A stretch of 9,905 bases of DNA. Origin: Nitriliruptoraceae bacterium. Lineage in GTDB: Bacteria; Actinomycetota; Nitriliruptoria; Nitriliruptorales; Nitriliruptoraceae. Shown in pieces: positions 1 through 8,674 of the stretch. Made by a program: the position numbers and the translations under genes. Positions within the stretch are counted from its first letter, which is position 1; each line of letters opens with the position of its first letter. Below the pieces are notes generated by a model. That model saw nothing but the letters and a program-made list of their open reading frames with translations, ran no database searches and was not told the DNA's origin. The stretch is from positions 1-9,905 of the forward strand of contig PWEU01000143.1 in the NCBI GenBank assembly GCA_003554005.1. The letters run 5' to 3'.

Positions 1-192
1 GACGTCGGAGGCCTGCGGCCCCTTCTGCCCCTGGGTGACCTCGAAGGTGACGGCCTGGCCGTCCTCGAGGGTCTTGTACCCCTGAACGTTGATGGCGGAG
101 AAGTGGACGAAGAGGTCGTCGCCGCCCTCATCGGGCTGGATGAACCCGTAGCCCTTGTCCGCGTTGAACCACTTGACGGTGCCGCTCGGCAT
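1..192 (-). CDS. cspA: Cold-shock domain protein (CspA family), 3' end cut by window
   Basis: Single-domain cold-shock protein. Members bind single-stranded RNA and DNA and act as RNA chaperones in the cytoplasm. The visible 64 residues begin MPSGTVKWFN. They carry the RNP1 motif KGYGFI at residues 13-18 and the RNP2 motif LFVHF at residues 27-31, followed by the usual tail with GPQA near residue 60. The family is normally about 67 residues, so only the last few codons lie outside the window. I chose the ATG at 190-192 because GGAAG lies 9 bases before it. An in-frame ATG three codons upstream has no room for a ribosome binding site. The gene lies downstream of aceE on the same strand but probably has its own promoter with a leader of roughly 100 bases, as is common for cold-shock genes. 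Function is sure; the exact paralogue name is not. Confidence 0.95.
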   Translation of the reverse strand, partial: MPSGTVKWFNADKGYGFIQPDEGGDDLFVHFSAINVQGYKTLEDGQAVTFEVTQGQKGPQASDV

Positions 193-218
193 CTGGTGCA
201 TCTTCCGTGTCTCGGCGG

Positions 219-230
219 GTGGCGCGCCAC
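219..230. repeat. Perfect 12-base palindrome in the csp leader
   Basis: GTGGCGCGCCAC reads the same on both strands and lies 27 bases before the cold-shock start codon. In the transcript it could form a 4-bp stem with a CGCG loop; as DNA it could be an operator. A second small inverted repeat (ACGCC at 241-245, GGCGT at 252-256) lies just upstream, so the leader has potential secondary structure. Short GC palindromes occur by chance in DNA this GC-rich, so function is not established. Confidence 0.35.
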
Positions 231-296
231 GTGCGCGTCCACGCCGGCCTTGGCGTATCACGTCCCGGTGGTACTGGAACGCATCTGACGCGAGGA

Positions 297-302
297 AGGA
301 TA
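297..302 (-). promoter_or_regulatory. Candidate -10 element for the cold-shock gene
   Basis: On the minus strand the sequence is TATCCT, matching the actinobacterial TAnnnT -10 pattern. It lies about 105 bases before the cold-shock start codon, predicting a leader near 100 bases, and just beyond the hairpin that may end aceE. No clear -35 element is seen. Assigned from position and pattern only. Confidence 0.35.
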
Positions 303-321
303 GCGCGGGTACCGTCCGGGC

Positions 322-353
322 GGGCCCGGCCGGGGTGCCCTGGGGACGGGCCC
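322..353 (-). terminator. Possible terminator hairpin after aceE
   Basis: A perfect 7-base inverted repeat (CGGGCCC at 347-353 pairing with GGGCCCG at 322-328, 18-base loop) starts about 39 bases after the aceE stop. There is no T-tract on either side, so it is not a classical intrinsic terminator. High-GC actinobacteria often use such U-less hairpins or Rho. It separates aceE from the candidate promoter of the cold-shock gene. Confidence 0.35.
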
Positions 354-391
354 TGCCGCGCGCTCGTCGCGACGGTGGGTGGTGTGCGCGA

Positions 392-3139
<2,748 letters not shown>

Positions 3140-3145
3140 GGAGGT

Positions 3146-3151
3146 CTCCTC
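3146..3151 (-). promoter_or_regulatory. Ribosome binding site deciding the aceE start
   Basis: GAGGAG on the minus strand, 6 bases before the GTG at 3137-3139. It selects this GTG over the in-frame ATG at 3218-3220, which has no comparable Shine-Dalgarno sequence. Confidence 0.75.
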
Positions 3152-3184
3152 AGAGGGCTGACCGGCGGTGGGCGACGGCGCCGG

Positions 3185-3190
3185 AGGGTA
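3185..3190 (-). promoter_or_regulatory. Candidate -10 element for aceE
   Basis: TACCCT on the minus strand fits TAnnnT and would start transcription about 40 bases before the aceE GTG. No good -35 hexamer lies 16-19 bases upstream. A second TAnnnT (TACCGT, 3220-3225, minus) exists further back. Weak, based on pattern and position. Confidence 0.3.
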
Positions 3191-3261
3191 CGAGGGCCCT
3201 GGACCGCCGGGGATGGCCAACGGTAACCGCTGGCGACCGACCGCGCCGGGGGCGCCGTCGC

Positions 3262-3267
3262 TACCTT
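3262..3267 (+). promoter_or_regulatory. Candidate -10 element giving a leaderless mRNA for the lipoprotein gene
   Basis: TACCTT is followed by exactly 7 bases and then the ATG at 3275. No Shine-Dalgarno sequence precedes that ATG. A TAnnnT -10 box 6-8 bases before ATG is the known arrangement of leaderless transcripts in actinobacteria. The -35 region is not recognisable. Confidence 0.45.
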
Positions 3268-3274
3268 GCCCGAG

Positions 3275-3658
3275 ATGCGTCGTGCGGTCCTGATCCTGAC
3301 CCTGGCGGCGGTGCTGGGCACCGCGGCCGGCGCCTGCGCGGACATGGCGACCCAGGTCAGCGACGGCGTCGAGCAGCTGCGCGGTGAGGCCCCGGAGCTC
3401 AGCGACCGGGCCCGCTACTGCCTGGCGCTCACCCGGGTGGCGACCGCGATCGAGTCGGGCTCGCCGACCACCGCCCAGGACGCGGCCGAGGAACTGCTCG
3501 CCCAGACGCCCGACGATCTCACCGCCGAGGCGCAGGCCGTGGTCGACGAGCTGCGGCGGGTGCTCGCCGACAGCGGTGCCGACCTGCGCGATGCCGAGCT
3601 CCGTGCGGCCATCGACCAGCTGGGCGCCAGGTCCCTCGAGCGCTGCGAGCCGAGTTGA
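3275..3658 (+). CDS. Putative small secreted lipoprotein of unknown function
   Basis: 127 residues. The N-terminus is a type II signal peptide: MRR, a hydrophobic run (residues 4-20, AVLILTLAAVLGTAAGA), then Cys21 in the context AGAC. That is an imperfect but acceptable lipobox, so the mature protein would be lipid-anchored on the outside of the membrane. The mature part is mainly helical and acidic, with Cys49 (RARYC) and Cys124 (LERC) that could form one disulfide. I do not recognise a family. The ATG at 3275 is preferred over the in-frame TTG at 3266 because of the leaderless -10 spacing and because the signal peptide then begins MRR. It is divergent from aceE and 95 bases upstream of the next plus-strand gene, which seems to have its own promoter. 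A cleaved type I signal peptide is the alternative. Confidence 0.7.
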   Translation: MRRAVLILTLAAVLGTAAGACADMATQVSDGVEQLRGEAPELSDRARYCLALTRVATAIESGSPTTAQDAAEELLAQTPDDLTAEAQAVVDELRRVLADSGADLRDAELRAAIDQLGARSLERCEPS

Positions 3659-3692
3659 CCGACCCGAACGACGCGCCCGGCCCTCGACCCGT

Positions 3693-3709
3693 CCGTCCGG
3701 ACAGGACGG
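3693..3709. repeat. Perfect hairpin just upstream of a -10 element
   Basis: CCGTCC and GGACGG form a 6-bp stem around a GGACA loop, ending one base before the candidate -10 box TAGCGT at 3711. It follows the lipoprotein gene's stop by 34 bases. It could be that gene's terminator (no T-tract follows) or an operator in the spacer of the next promoter. Confidence 0.3.
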
Positions 3710-3710
3710 C

Positions 3711-3716
3711 TAGCGT
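3711..3716 (+). promoter_or_regulatory. Candidate -10 element for the 157-residue protein and dehydratase pair
   Basis: TAGCGT fits TAnnnT and lies 37 bases before the GTG at 3754, giving a leader of about 30 bases that includes the strong GAGGAGG ribosome binding site. No convincing -35 hexamer. It would drive both the 157-residue gene and the dehydratase 5 bases behind it. Confidence 0.4.
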
Positions 3717-3740
3717 GGGTCCCGGGCGCACACCTGTGAC

Positions 3741-3747
3741 GAGGAGG
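3741..3747 (+). promoter_or_regulatory. Strong ribosome binding site fixing the start at 3754
   Basis: GAGGAGG, 6 bases before the GTG at 3754. It rules out the open-frame extension back to a TTG at 3655, which would overlap the stop codon of the previous gene. Confidence 0.8.
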
Positions 3748-3753
3748 TCGGCG

Positions 3754-4227
3754 GTGGCCCGCAACGCGAGCAGCAAACCGGTGACACCGGACCAGCGGAT
3801 CCGCGATCTCCGCAAGGAGTTCCGCTCCTTCGACGGCGAGGAACCCGGCCCCGATCGTGGTGCCCGGCTCGCGGGGTTCACCCGCGCAGCCCACCTCGAA
3901 CGCCAGCTCAACATGGCCATGCACACCGCCGCGCTCTGCCTCGACGACGACCCCGACGCACCGGCGCTGCTGCTCGCCGCCTACGCCGCGGACGAGGGCG
4001 ACGAGGAAGCCCGGCTCGCCGCGCTCAGCGACCTGGTCGACCTCGCCCGCTACCTCGACCGGCCCGAGGTCAAGGATGCCGCCATGGAACTGCTCCGCGA
4101 GGGCGCGTTGGCGTGGGTGGTCGCGGGAGAGGAGGGCGAACGCCGGTACCGCCTCCGGACGGTCCAGTCGCTGACCTCGGTCGCCGTGGCGGACGAGATC
4201 CGCGACGAGCTCGACCGCCGGCACTGA
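3754..4227 (+). CDS. Unrecognised helical protein, 157 residues
   Basis: I do not recognise this protein. It starts VARNASSKPV at a GTG with GAGGAGG 6 bases upstream. Residues about 13-30 are charged (RIRDLRKEFRSFDGEE). The rest looks all-helical and acidic, with hydrophobic helices around LNMAMHTAALCL and PALLLAAYAA, then DLVDLARYLDRPEVKDAAMELL. It ends in a charged segment, DEIRDELDRRH. There is no signal peptide, membrane segment or catalytic signature, so it is probably a soluble cytoplasmic protein. Only 5 bases separate its stop from the GTG of the threonine/serine dehydratase, which itself lacks a good ribosome binding site. The two are therefore probably co-transcribed and translationally coupled. 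A role linked to the dehydratase is possible but unsupported by any motif. Confidence 0.75.
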   Translation: MARNASSKPVTPDQRIRDLRKEFRSFDGEEPGPDRGARLAGFTRAAHLERQLNMAMHTAALCLDDDPDAPALLLAAYAADEGDEEARLAALSDLVDLARYLDRPEVKDAAMELLREGALAWVVAGEEGERRYRLRTVQSLTSVAVADEIRDELDRRH

Positions 4228-4232
4228 GCCGC

Positions 4233-5213
4233 GTGGAGCCCGGGACCGCGCTACCCATCGACGCCGACGACATCGCGCGTGCCGCGGCACGGCTCCAAGG
4301 CGTCACCCACCGGACCCCCGTGCTCACCTCGCGGCGCCTCGACGTGGCCACCGGCGGCGAGCTCCACCTGAAGGCGGAGCACCTCCAGCGGGTGGGCGCC
4401 TTCAAGTTCCGTGGCGCCTACAACGCGATCACCGCGCTCCCACCCGATGTCAGGGCCCGGGGCGTGGTGGCCTTCTCCTCCGGCAACCACGCCCAGGCGA
4501 TCGCGCTGGCCAGCGCGCTCCACGGCGTCACCGCGACCATCGTGATGCCGACCGACGCGCCGGCGGTCAAGCTCGCCGCGACCCGCGGGTACGGCGCCGA
4601 GGTGGTGACCTACGACCGGTACCGCGAGGACCGCGCGGCGATCGGCCAGCGGATCGCCGAGGAGCACGGGGCCACCGTGATCCCACCCTTCGATCATCCG
4701 GACGTCATGGCCGGCCAGGGCACCGTCGGCCGTGAGCTCGTCGCCCAGGTGCAGGGTCTGGACCTGCTCGTCGTCCCGGTCGGCGGTGGCGGTCTGCTGT
4801 CGGGGTGCGCCGTCGCGGTCACGGCCGCGCTCGGCGAGGGGGAGATCGTCGGCGTCGAACCCGCTGGTCGCCACGCGGCTCGGGCGGCGCTCGCTGCAGG
4901 TGAGGTCGTCGAGGTCGCGGTCCCCCGCACGCTGCTGGACGGCCAGCAGACCACCCACGTGGGGCGACGGCCGCTCACGGTCCTGCGCGCCATGGTGGAC
5001 CGTGTGGTCGGCGTGACCGACCACGAGGTGCTCTCGGCGCTGCGGTGGCTGGCGATGACCACCAAGCAGGTCGTGGAGCCTTCCGGTGCGGCGGGCCTGG
5101 CCGCCGTGCTCGCCGGTCACGTCGACGTGGCCGACCGCCGGGTGGGCATCGTGCTGTCTGGCGGCAACGTGACACCTGAGGTGCTGGCCCGCGCCCTGCG
5201 GACGCCGGCCTGA
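4233..5213 (+). CDS. Threonine/serine dehydratase, PLP-dependent fold type II
   Basis: Cytoplasmic enzyme that removes ammonia from L-threonine to give 2-oxobutyrate, or from L-serine to give pyruvate. The 326 residues match the short single-domain type (TdcB-like, about 330) without the C-terminal regulatory ACT-like domain of long biosynthetic IlvA. The PLP-binding lysine is Lys58 in GAFKFRG. The substrate/phosphate loop is SGNHAQ (83-88), the glycine loop is VGGGGLLSG (183-191), and the C-terminal LSGGN (308-312) contacts the pyridine ring. VEPSGAA (281-287) is also typical. The start at GTG 4233 fits the family length; no clear Shine-Dalgarno sequence precedes it, which suggests coupling to the gene ending at 4227. 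A frame extension further upstream overlaps that gene and is unlikely. Serine racemase or hydroxyaspartate dehydratase belong to the same superfamily, so the substrate is not settled. Confidence 0.9.
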   Translation: MEPGTALPIDADDIARAAARLQGVTHRTPVLTSRRLDVATGGELHLKAEHLQRVGAFKFRGAYNAITALPPDVRARGVVAFSSGNHAQAIALASALHGVTATIVMPTDAPAVKLAATRGYGAEVVTYDRYREDRAAIGQRIAEEHGATVIPPFDHPDVMAGQGTVGRELVAQVQGLDLLVVPVGGGGLLSGCAVAVTAALGEGEIVGVEPAGRHAARAALAAGEVVEVAVPRTLLDGQQTTHVGRRPLTVLRAMVDRVVGVTDHEVLSALRWLAMTTKQVVEPSGAAGLAAVLAGHVDVADRRVGIVLSGGNVTPEVLARALRTPA

Positions 5214-5292
5214 CGATGCCGGCGTGGTGGGACCGGCCCTCCCGCGGTCTCAGCAGACGTGCGCCGGCCGCCGCGCCGATCGGGGCCCGTCG

Positions 5293-6096
5293 TCAGCTGG
5301 CGCGCGCGAGCCGTCGAGGGTGCGACCAGGCCGCACGCGCGGTCGCGTAGGCGACCGCCGCCGCGTGGTCGTCACCCTCCTCGAGCGCCTCGACGGCGCG
5401 CCACAGCTGGGTGCAGGTGCTGTCGCGCTTGAGACCCGCCGCCCCTCGGAGCCGACCCGCGGGGCCATGGTCCAGCTCCAGCAGCGCCCCCGGGTCGAAG
5501 GTGTCCACCCACAGCGACAGATCACCGAGCTCCCCCAGGAGGTCGTCGGCGTCGAGCAGCACCGAGCCGACCACGTCGATGACCCGCTCGAGCCGGCTTC
5601 CCGCCTGCCCCACCGTGGTGAGGTGGACGAGCCGTGGCCCCCTGCCTTCGGGGGGGTCGGTGAACCGCTGCTCGTTCGGAGCGAAGGCCAGGAACCAGGG
5701 CAGCGGGGCAACGAAGGGGCGGTCGAGCACGGGGGGGACGGCCGTGGGCGTCTGCTCCAGCAGACTGCGACCTCGGGGTTCGGGGATCAGGGCCTCGAGC
5801 ACGAGGCTCGGCACCTGCCCGGCCAGCGTCGCGTACGCCAGCTGCGCGCGCAGTTCGAGCTGCAGTGGACACACCATCGTCCGGCCGGCGACCCGTCGTA
5901 CCTGCACCGCCTCCGGGGCGGGCCGCAGGGTGCCCGTGGGCAACGCCGTCGCACTCCACGCCGCCTCGGCGTCACGGGCCTTCGAACGCGACAGCCCGTC
6001 GCCCCGATCCAGGGCCTTGCGGATCTCCGTCGCGACTGGCTCCGACAGGGCCTCGAGGGGTGAGAACACCTTGAGCTGTGCGCACGGGACGGTCAT
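5293..6096 (-). CDS. Unrecognised soluble protein, 267 residues
   Basis: No named family recognised. The protein begins MTVPCAQLKVFSPLEAL. It has a compact central part with RTMVCPLQLELRAQLAYATL (73-91), LEALIPEPRGRSLLEQ (100-115), APLPWFLAFAPNEQRFTDPPEGRGPRL (positions 130-156) and LVHLTTVG. The C-terminal half is helical, with LSLWVDTFDPGALLELDHG (193-211) and a final segment rich in Ala and Arg. The PPEGRGPRL stretch and the run of aromatic residues before it look like a constrained core or binding loop. Cysteines are at 5, 76 and 228. There is no signal peptide or membrane segment. The ATG at 6096 has no Shine-Dalgarno sequence but sits 7 bases after a TAnnnT box, suggesting a leaderless mRNA. 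It is divergent from the leucine/valine dehydrogenase gene and convergent with the dehydratase gene. Confidence 0.8.
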   Translation of the reverse strand: MTVPCAQLKVFSPLEALSEPVATEIRKALDRGDGLSRSKARDAEAAWSATALPTGTLRPAPEAVQVRRVAGRTMVCPLQLELRAQLAYATLAGQVPSLVLEALIPEPRGRSLLEQTPTAVPPVLDRPFVAPLPWFLAFAPNEQRFTDPPEGRGPRLVHLTTVGQAGSRLERVIDVVGSVLLDADDLLGELGDLSLWVDTFDPGALLELDHGPAGRLRGAAGLKRDSTCTQLWRAVEALEEGDDHAAAVAYATARAAWSHPRRLARAS

Positions 6097-6103
6097 GGGA
6101 TCG

Positions 6104-6109
6104 ACGGTA
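6104..6109 (-). promoter_or_regulatory. Candidate -10 element giving a leaderless mRNA for the 267-residue protein
   Basis: TACCGT on the minus strand, followed by exactly 7 bases and the ATG at 6094-6096. The spacing is identical to that at 3262-3275, and again no Shine-Dalgarno sequence is present. No recognisable -35 element. Confidence 0.45.
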
Positions 6110-6146
6110 GCCAGACGGACGGGCGGCACGCGACAGCAGCGGGGGT

Positions 6147-6158
6147 TAGGGTCGACCC
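6147..6158 (+). promoter_or_regulatory. Candidate -10 element overlapped by a palindrome, before the amino-acid dehydrogenase
   Basis: TAGGGT at 6147-6152 fits TAnnnT. It overlaps the perfect 10-base palindrome GGGTCGACCC at 6149-6158, which would cover the predicted transcription start. This places a possible repressor site in the promoter of the leucine/valine dehydrogenase, with a leader of about 70 bases. The palindrome is short and could be chance. Confidence 0.35.
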
Positions 6159-6230
6159 AGGGCCACTGCGACCCAGCGGCTGCCGCACCTCCCACCGCGA
6201 TACGGGCGACCCCCAGCGACAGGAACGACG

Positions 6231-7307
6231 ATGCAGGGCACCTTCGTCCACTTCGATGGCCACGAGCAGGTCGTGTTCGGCAACGACGAGGTCACGGGGT
6301 TGCGGTGCATCATCGCGATCCACTCCACCGCCCTCGGGCCGAGCCTGGGAGGGACCCGCTTCTGGCCCTACGAGGACGACGAGGCCGCGCTGATCGACGT
6401 GCTGCGGCTCTCCAAGGCGATGTCCTTCAAGGCCGCCTGCGCCGGGCTCGATCACGGCGGCGGCAAGGCCGTGATCATCGGCGACCCCGCCGAGCTGCGC
6501 TCCGAGGGGCTGCTGCGCGCCTACGGGCGAGTGATCGCGAGCCTCGGCGGCCGCTACGTGACCGCCTGCGACATCGGCACGACCCCGGCTGACATGGCGA
6601 TCGTCAAGCGGGAGACACGCTGGGCCACGGGAGCGGATCCGGTCGAGGGTGGATCGGGCGACTCGGGCGTCCTCCCCGCCGTCGGTCTGCACCTGGCGAT
6701 GAAGGCCGCGGCCGAGGCGGTCTACGGGAGCGGGGAGCTCGGCGGTCGCCACGTCGCGGTGCAGGGCCTCGGCAAGGTCGGACGACGCCTGGTGGAGCAC
6801 CTGGTCGACGAGGGGGCGAAGGTCACGGTGGCCGACGTCGTGCCCGCCGCGCTGGAACGGGTCGCTGAGCTCCCCGGGGTCGAGGTCGTGGGGGTGGAGG
6901 ACGTCCTCGCCGCGGACGCCGACATCGTGTCACCGAACGCCCTGGGTGGGGTGTGGCACCCGGACAGCATCGCGGCGCTGCAGGCCAGGATCGTCTGCGG
7001 GGGCGCGAACAACCAGTTGACCACCGAGAAGGACGGCGAGCGGCTGCACGAGCGTGGGGTGCTGTACGCCCCCGACTACGTGGTCAACGCCGGCGGGGTG
7101 ATCAACGTCGCCGATGAGCTCCACCCGGCTGGCCACTCACCCGAGCGGGCCCGCCGACGCGCCGAGGTGATCCCGCGCACGCTCCGGCGCATCATCGACG
7201 TCGCCCGCACCGAGGGGGTCAGCACCGAGGTGGCGGCCATCCGGGTCGCGGAGCGCAGGATCGCCCAGATCGGCGCACTGAACCGCTTCCGACTCCCGCC
7301 CACCTGA
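6231..7307 (+). CDS. Leucine/valine (branched-chain amino-acid) dehydrogenase
   Basis: NAD-dependent oxidative deamination of leucine, valine or isoleucine to the 2-oxo acid, reversible, cytoplasmic. The 358 residues match Bacillus leucine dehydrogenase and Streptomyces valine dehydrogenase in length. The substrate domain has GPSLGGTRFWPY (36-47), the carboxylate-binding Lys67 (SFKAAC), catalytic Lys79 in LDHGGGKAVIIGDP, and Asp114 in TACDIGT. The Rossmann domain has GLGKVG (179-184) and Asp202 (VTVAD), the acidic residue that usually selects NAD over NADP. ANNQL (259-263) and NAGGVINVADEL (286-297) are also typical. The ATG at 6231 has AGGAA 5 bases upstream. Glutamate dehydrogenases are longer and differ in these motifs. 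Leucine and valine preference cannot be told apart by eye. The gene is convergent with the GAF protein gene, with only 24 bases between the stops. Confidence 0.93.
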   Translation: MQGTFVHFDGHEQVVFGNDEVTGLRCIIAIHSTALGPSLGGTRFWPYEDDEAALIDVLRLSKAMSFKAACAGLDHGGGKAVIIGDPAELRSEGLLRAYGRVIASLGGRYVTACDIGTTPADMAIVKRETRWATGADPVEGGSGDSGVLPAVGLHLAMKAAAEAVYGSGELGGRHVAVQGLGKVGRRLVEHLVDEGAKVTVADVVPAALERVAELPGVEVVGVEDVLAADADIVSPNALGGVWHPDSIAALQARIVCGGANNQLTTEKDGERLHERGVLYAPDYVVNAGGVINVADELHPAGHSPERARRRAEVIPRTLRRIIDVARTEGVSTEVAAIRVAERRIAQIGALNRFRLPPT

Positions 7308-7331
7308 CCGCGCGAGGTCCCCTGACCCGCC

Positions 7332-8633
7332 TCAGCCTGCGGCGGCTTCCTCGGCCACCGCAGCGACCTCCGCGGCGTCGTCGGTACCACGACCCGAGGT
7401 GGGGAGGCGGACCCGCACCTGCGGCACCCCGGACCGATCACGGACGCTGACCGTCCCGCCGAGCGCGGCGAAGGCGGGGCGCAGGGCCAGCGCTCCGGGT
7501 GCGTCCGACCGCGGCTCATCCAGGAGCTCGTCCGGTAGCACCCCGCCACCGTGGGCGATCACGATCTCGGCCTGATGGTCGAAGGCGAGCACCTCGATTG
7601 CCATCGCTGCCGCCGTGGGCGCGTGCTCGTGGACGCAACGCAGCAGTTCCTCCAACGCCGAGGCCACAGCGACCGGATCGGTGTGGATCGGCGTCGGGGT
7701 CGGCGCCAGGACCACGACCCGTCGAGCCGGTTCACCGTCAGCGCCGATGGGACCATCGGCGATCGCCGGGACCAGGACCGCCAGGTCCACCGTCTCGAGC
7801 GACGGCATCTCCGCGGCAGCGTCCGCGGGCGGCCCGAATGGGTCGGGCGCTGTGGTCTGGTCGCCGTCCGGGACCGCCCGGGCGAGCGCGCGCCCTCCGT
7901 GGGGCGCGAGCCGCTCCAGGGCACGCTGCTCGGCGTGGGTGAAGGAAGGGCTGCCCGGACCACGCCCGAGCACCAGGACACCGACCACCTCGGCGCTGTT
8001 GCGCAGCGGGACCGCGAGCCGCGGCGCGATGCTCAGGTTGTCGGCCCCGCCGCCCTGGGACCACCGCAGCGGCGCACCACGGGCGAGCGCGCGGGATGCC
8101 ACGTCCGCTGCCCCCCCGCCGATCCCCGGCCAGCTGCCGTCGTCCTCGCCCTCCACCGCCAGCAGGAGGTCATCAGCAGCCCGCAGCAGCACCGCTGAGT
8201 GCGAGGACGGCACCAACCGCTGGGCGGCGGACCGCAGGCGATCCGCCGCTTCGCTCAGCGTGTGGGCGTCCGCGAGGTGACGCGCAGCCAGGTCGACGCG
8301 CTCCAGCCGCGACACCTCCTGCGCCAGGTCGTGACGCCGCTGCTCCTGGGCTGCGGACAGCCGCAGCAGCCGCCGGGACCACCACTCCGCGACCACTGCC
8401 TGGAGGCCGTACAGCGCAGCGATCACCAGCAGCCCAACCAGGAGGATCGTCGGGCGGTCGACACCGGCCGGTCGCAGCCCGAGGGCCCACAGCACGAGCA
8501 GCAGGACGAGCGCGGCCAGACCCACGCCAAGCCACCGCAGCCAACGCGCGCGGGCCAGCTCGACGGACAGGGGCGATCCGGCGTCGGCGCCCGGTCCGGG
8601 GCCCGCGCGCTCCGACGATGGCGTGATCGACAT
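7332..8633 (-). CDS. Membrane protein with GAF domain and degenerate histidine-kinase-like ATPase domain
   Basis: 433 residues, starting at the ATG 8631-8633 with GGAGG 4 bases upstream. The order is: a Pro/Gly-rich cytoplasmic tail (1-28), two membrane helices (about 33-53 and 61-84), and a charged coiled-coil linker (86-140). A GAF-like sensor domain follows (about 118-253, including LAVPLRNSAEVVGVLVLGRG). Last comes a region resembling a HATPase_c domain (about 278-413, VDLAVLV... HTDPVAVASALEELL ... LGGTVSVRDRSG... VRVRLP). The kinase signatures are damaged: no H-box between GAF and ATPase-like part, the N-box asparagines are absent (ALEELLRCVHEHAP, 326-338), and the DxGxG box reads AHGGG (360-364). 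It is therefore probably a catalytically dead signalling or scaffold protein. It lies downstream of the Sm-like and LysM genes, with two hairpins between. Confidence 0.8.
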   Translation of the reverse strand: MSITPSSERAGPGPGADAGSPLSVELARARWLRWLGVGLAALVLLLVLWALGLRPAGVDRPTILLVGLLVIAALYGLQAVVAEWWSRRLLRLSAAQEQRRHDLAQEVSRLERVDLAARHLADAHTLSEAADRLRSAAQRLVPSSHSAVLLRAADDLLLAVEGEDDGSWPGIGGGAADVASRALARGAPLRWSQGGGADNLSIAPRLAVPLRNSAEVVGVLVLGRGPGSPSFTHAEQRALERLAPHGGRALARAVPDGDQTTAPDPFGPPADAAAEMPSLETVDLAVLVPAIADGPIGADGEPARRVVVLAPTPTPIHTDPVAVASALEELLRCVHEHAPTAAAMAIEVLAFDHQAEIVIAHGGGVLPDELLDEPRSDAPGALALRPAFAALGGTVSVRDRSGVPQVRVRLPTSGRGTDDAAEVAAVAEEAAAG

Positions 8634-8637
8634 CGGA

Positions 8638-8642
8638 CCTCC
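8638..8642 (-). promoter_or_regulatory. Ribosome binding site for the GAF protein
   Basis: GGAGG on the minus strand, 4 bases before the ATG at 8633. It favours this start over the in-frame ATG pair eleven and ten codons upstream, which lie inside the hairpin region. Confidence 0.65.
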
Positions 8643-8651
8643 GAGGCCGCT

Positions 8652-8670
8652 TGGGATGGTCATCATCCCA
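8652..8670 (-). promoter_or_regulatory. Hairpin immediately upstream of the GAF protein ribosome binding site
   Basis: A perfect 7-bp stem (TGGGATG at 8652-8658 with CATCCCA at 8664-8670) around a 5-base loop, ending 9 bases before the Shine-Dalgarno sequence. It could modulate translation or be part of a terminator/attenuator with the next hairpin. Confidence 0.45.
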
Positions 8671-8674
8671 CGTC

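Noticed and set aside
3655..3660. TTGACC as a -35 hexamer
   Set aside because: It lies about 50 bases before the nearest -10-like box (3711), far from the usual 16-19 base spacing, and overlaps the lipoprotein stop codon.
3415..4290. 291-codon minus-strand frame across the lipoprotein and 157-residue genes
   Set aside because: Antisense shadow of GC-rich codons, spanning two plus-strand genes that have better start signals, a signal peptide and a strong ribosome binding site.
4251..5120. 289-codon minus-strand frame antisense to the dehydratase
   Set aside because: The plus strand encodes an intact PLP enzyme; the antisense product has no motif.
5224..6592. Plus-strand frames of 279 and 393 codons over the 267-residue gene and the start of the amino-acid dehydrogenase
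   Set aside because: Compositionally biased (Arg, Ser, Pro, Gly) shadows; one overlaps the start of the dehydrogenase in another frame. The minus-strand frame has a more protein-like composition and a plausible start.
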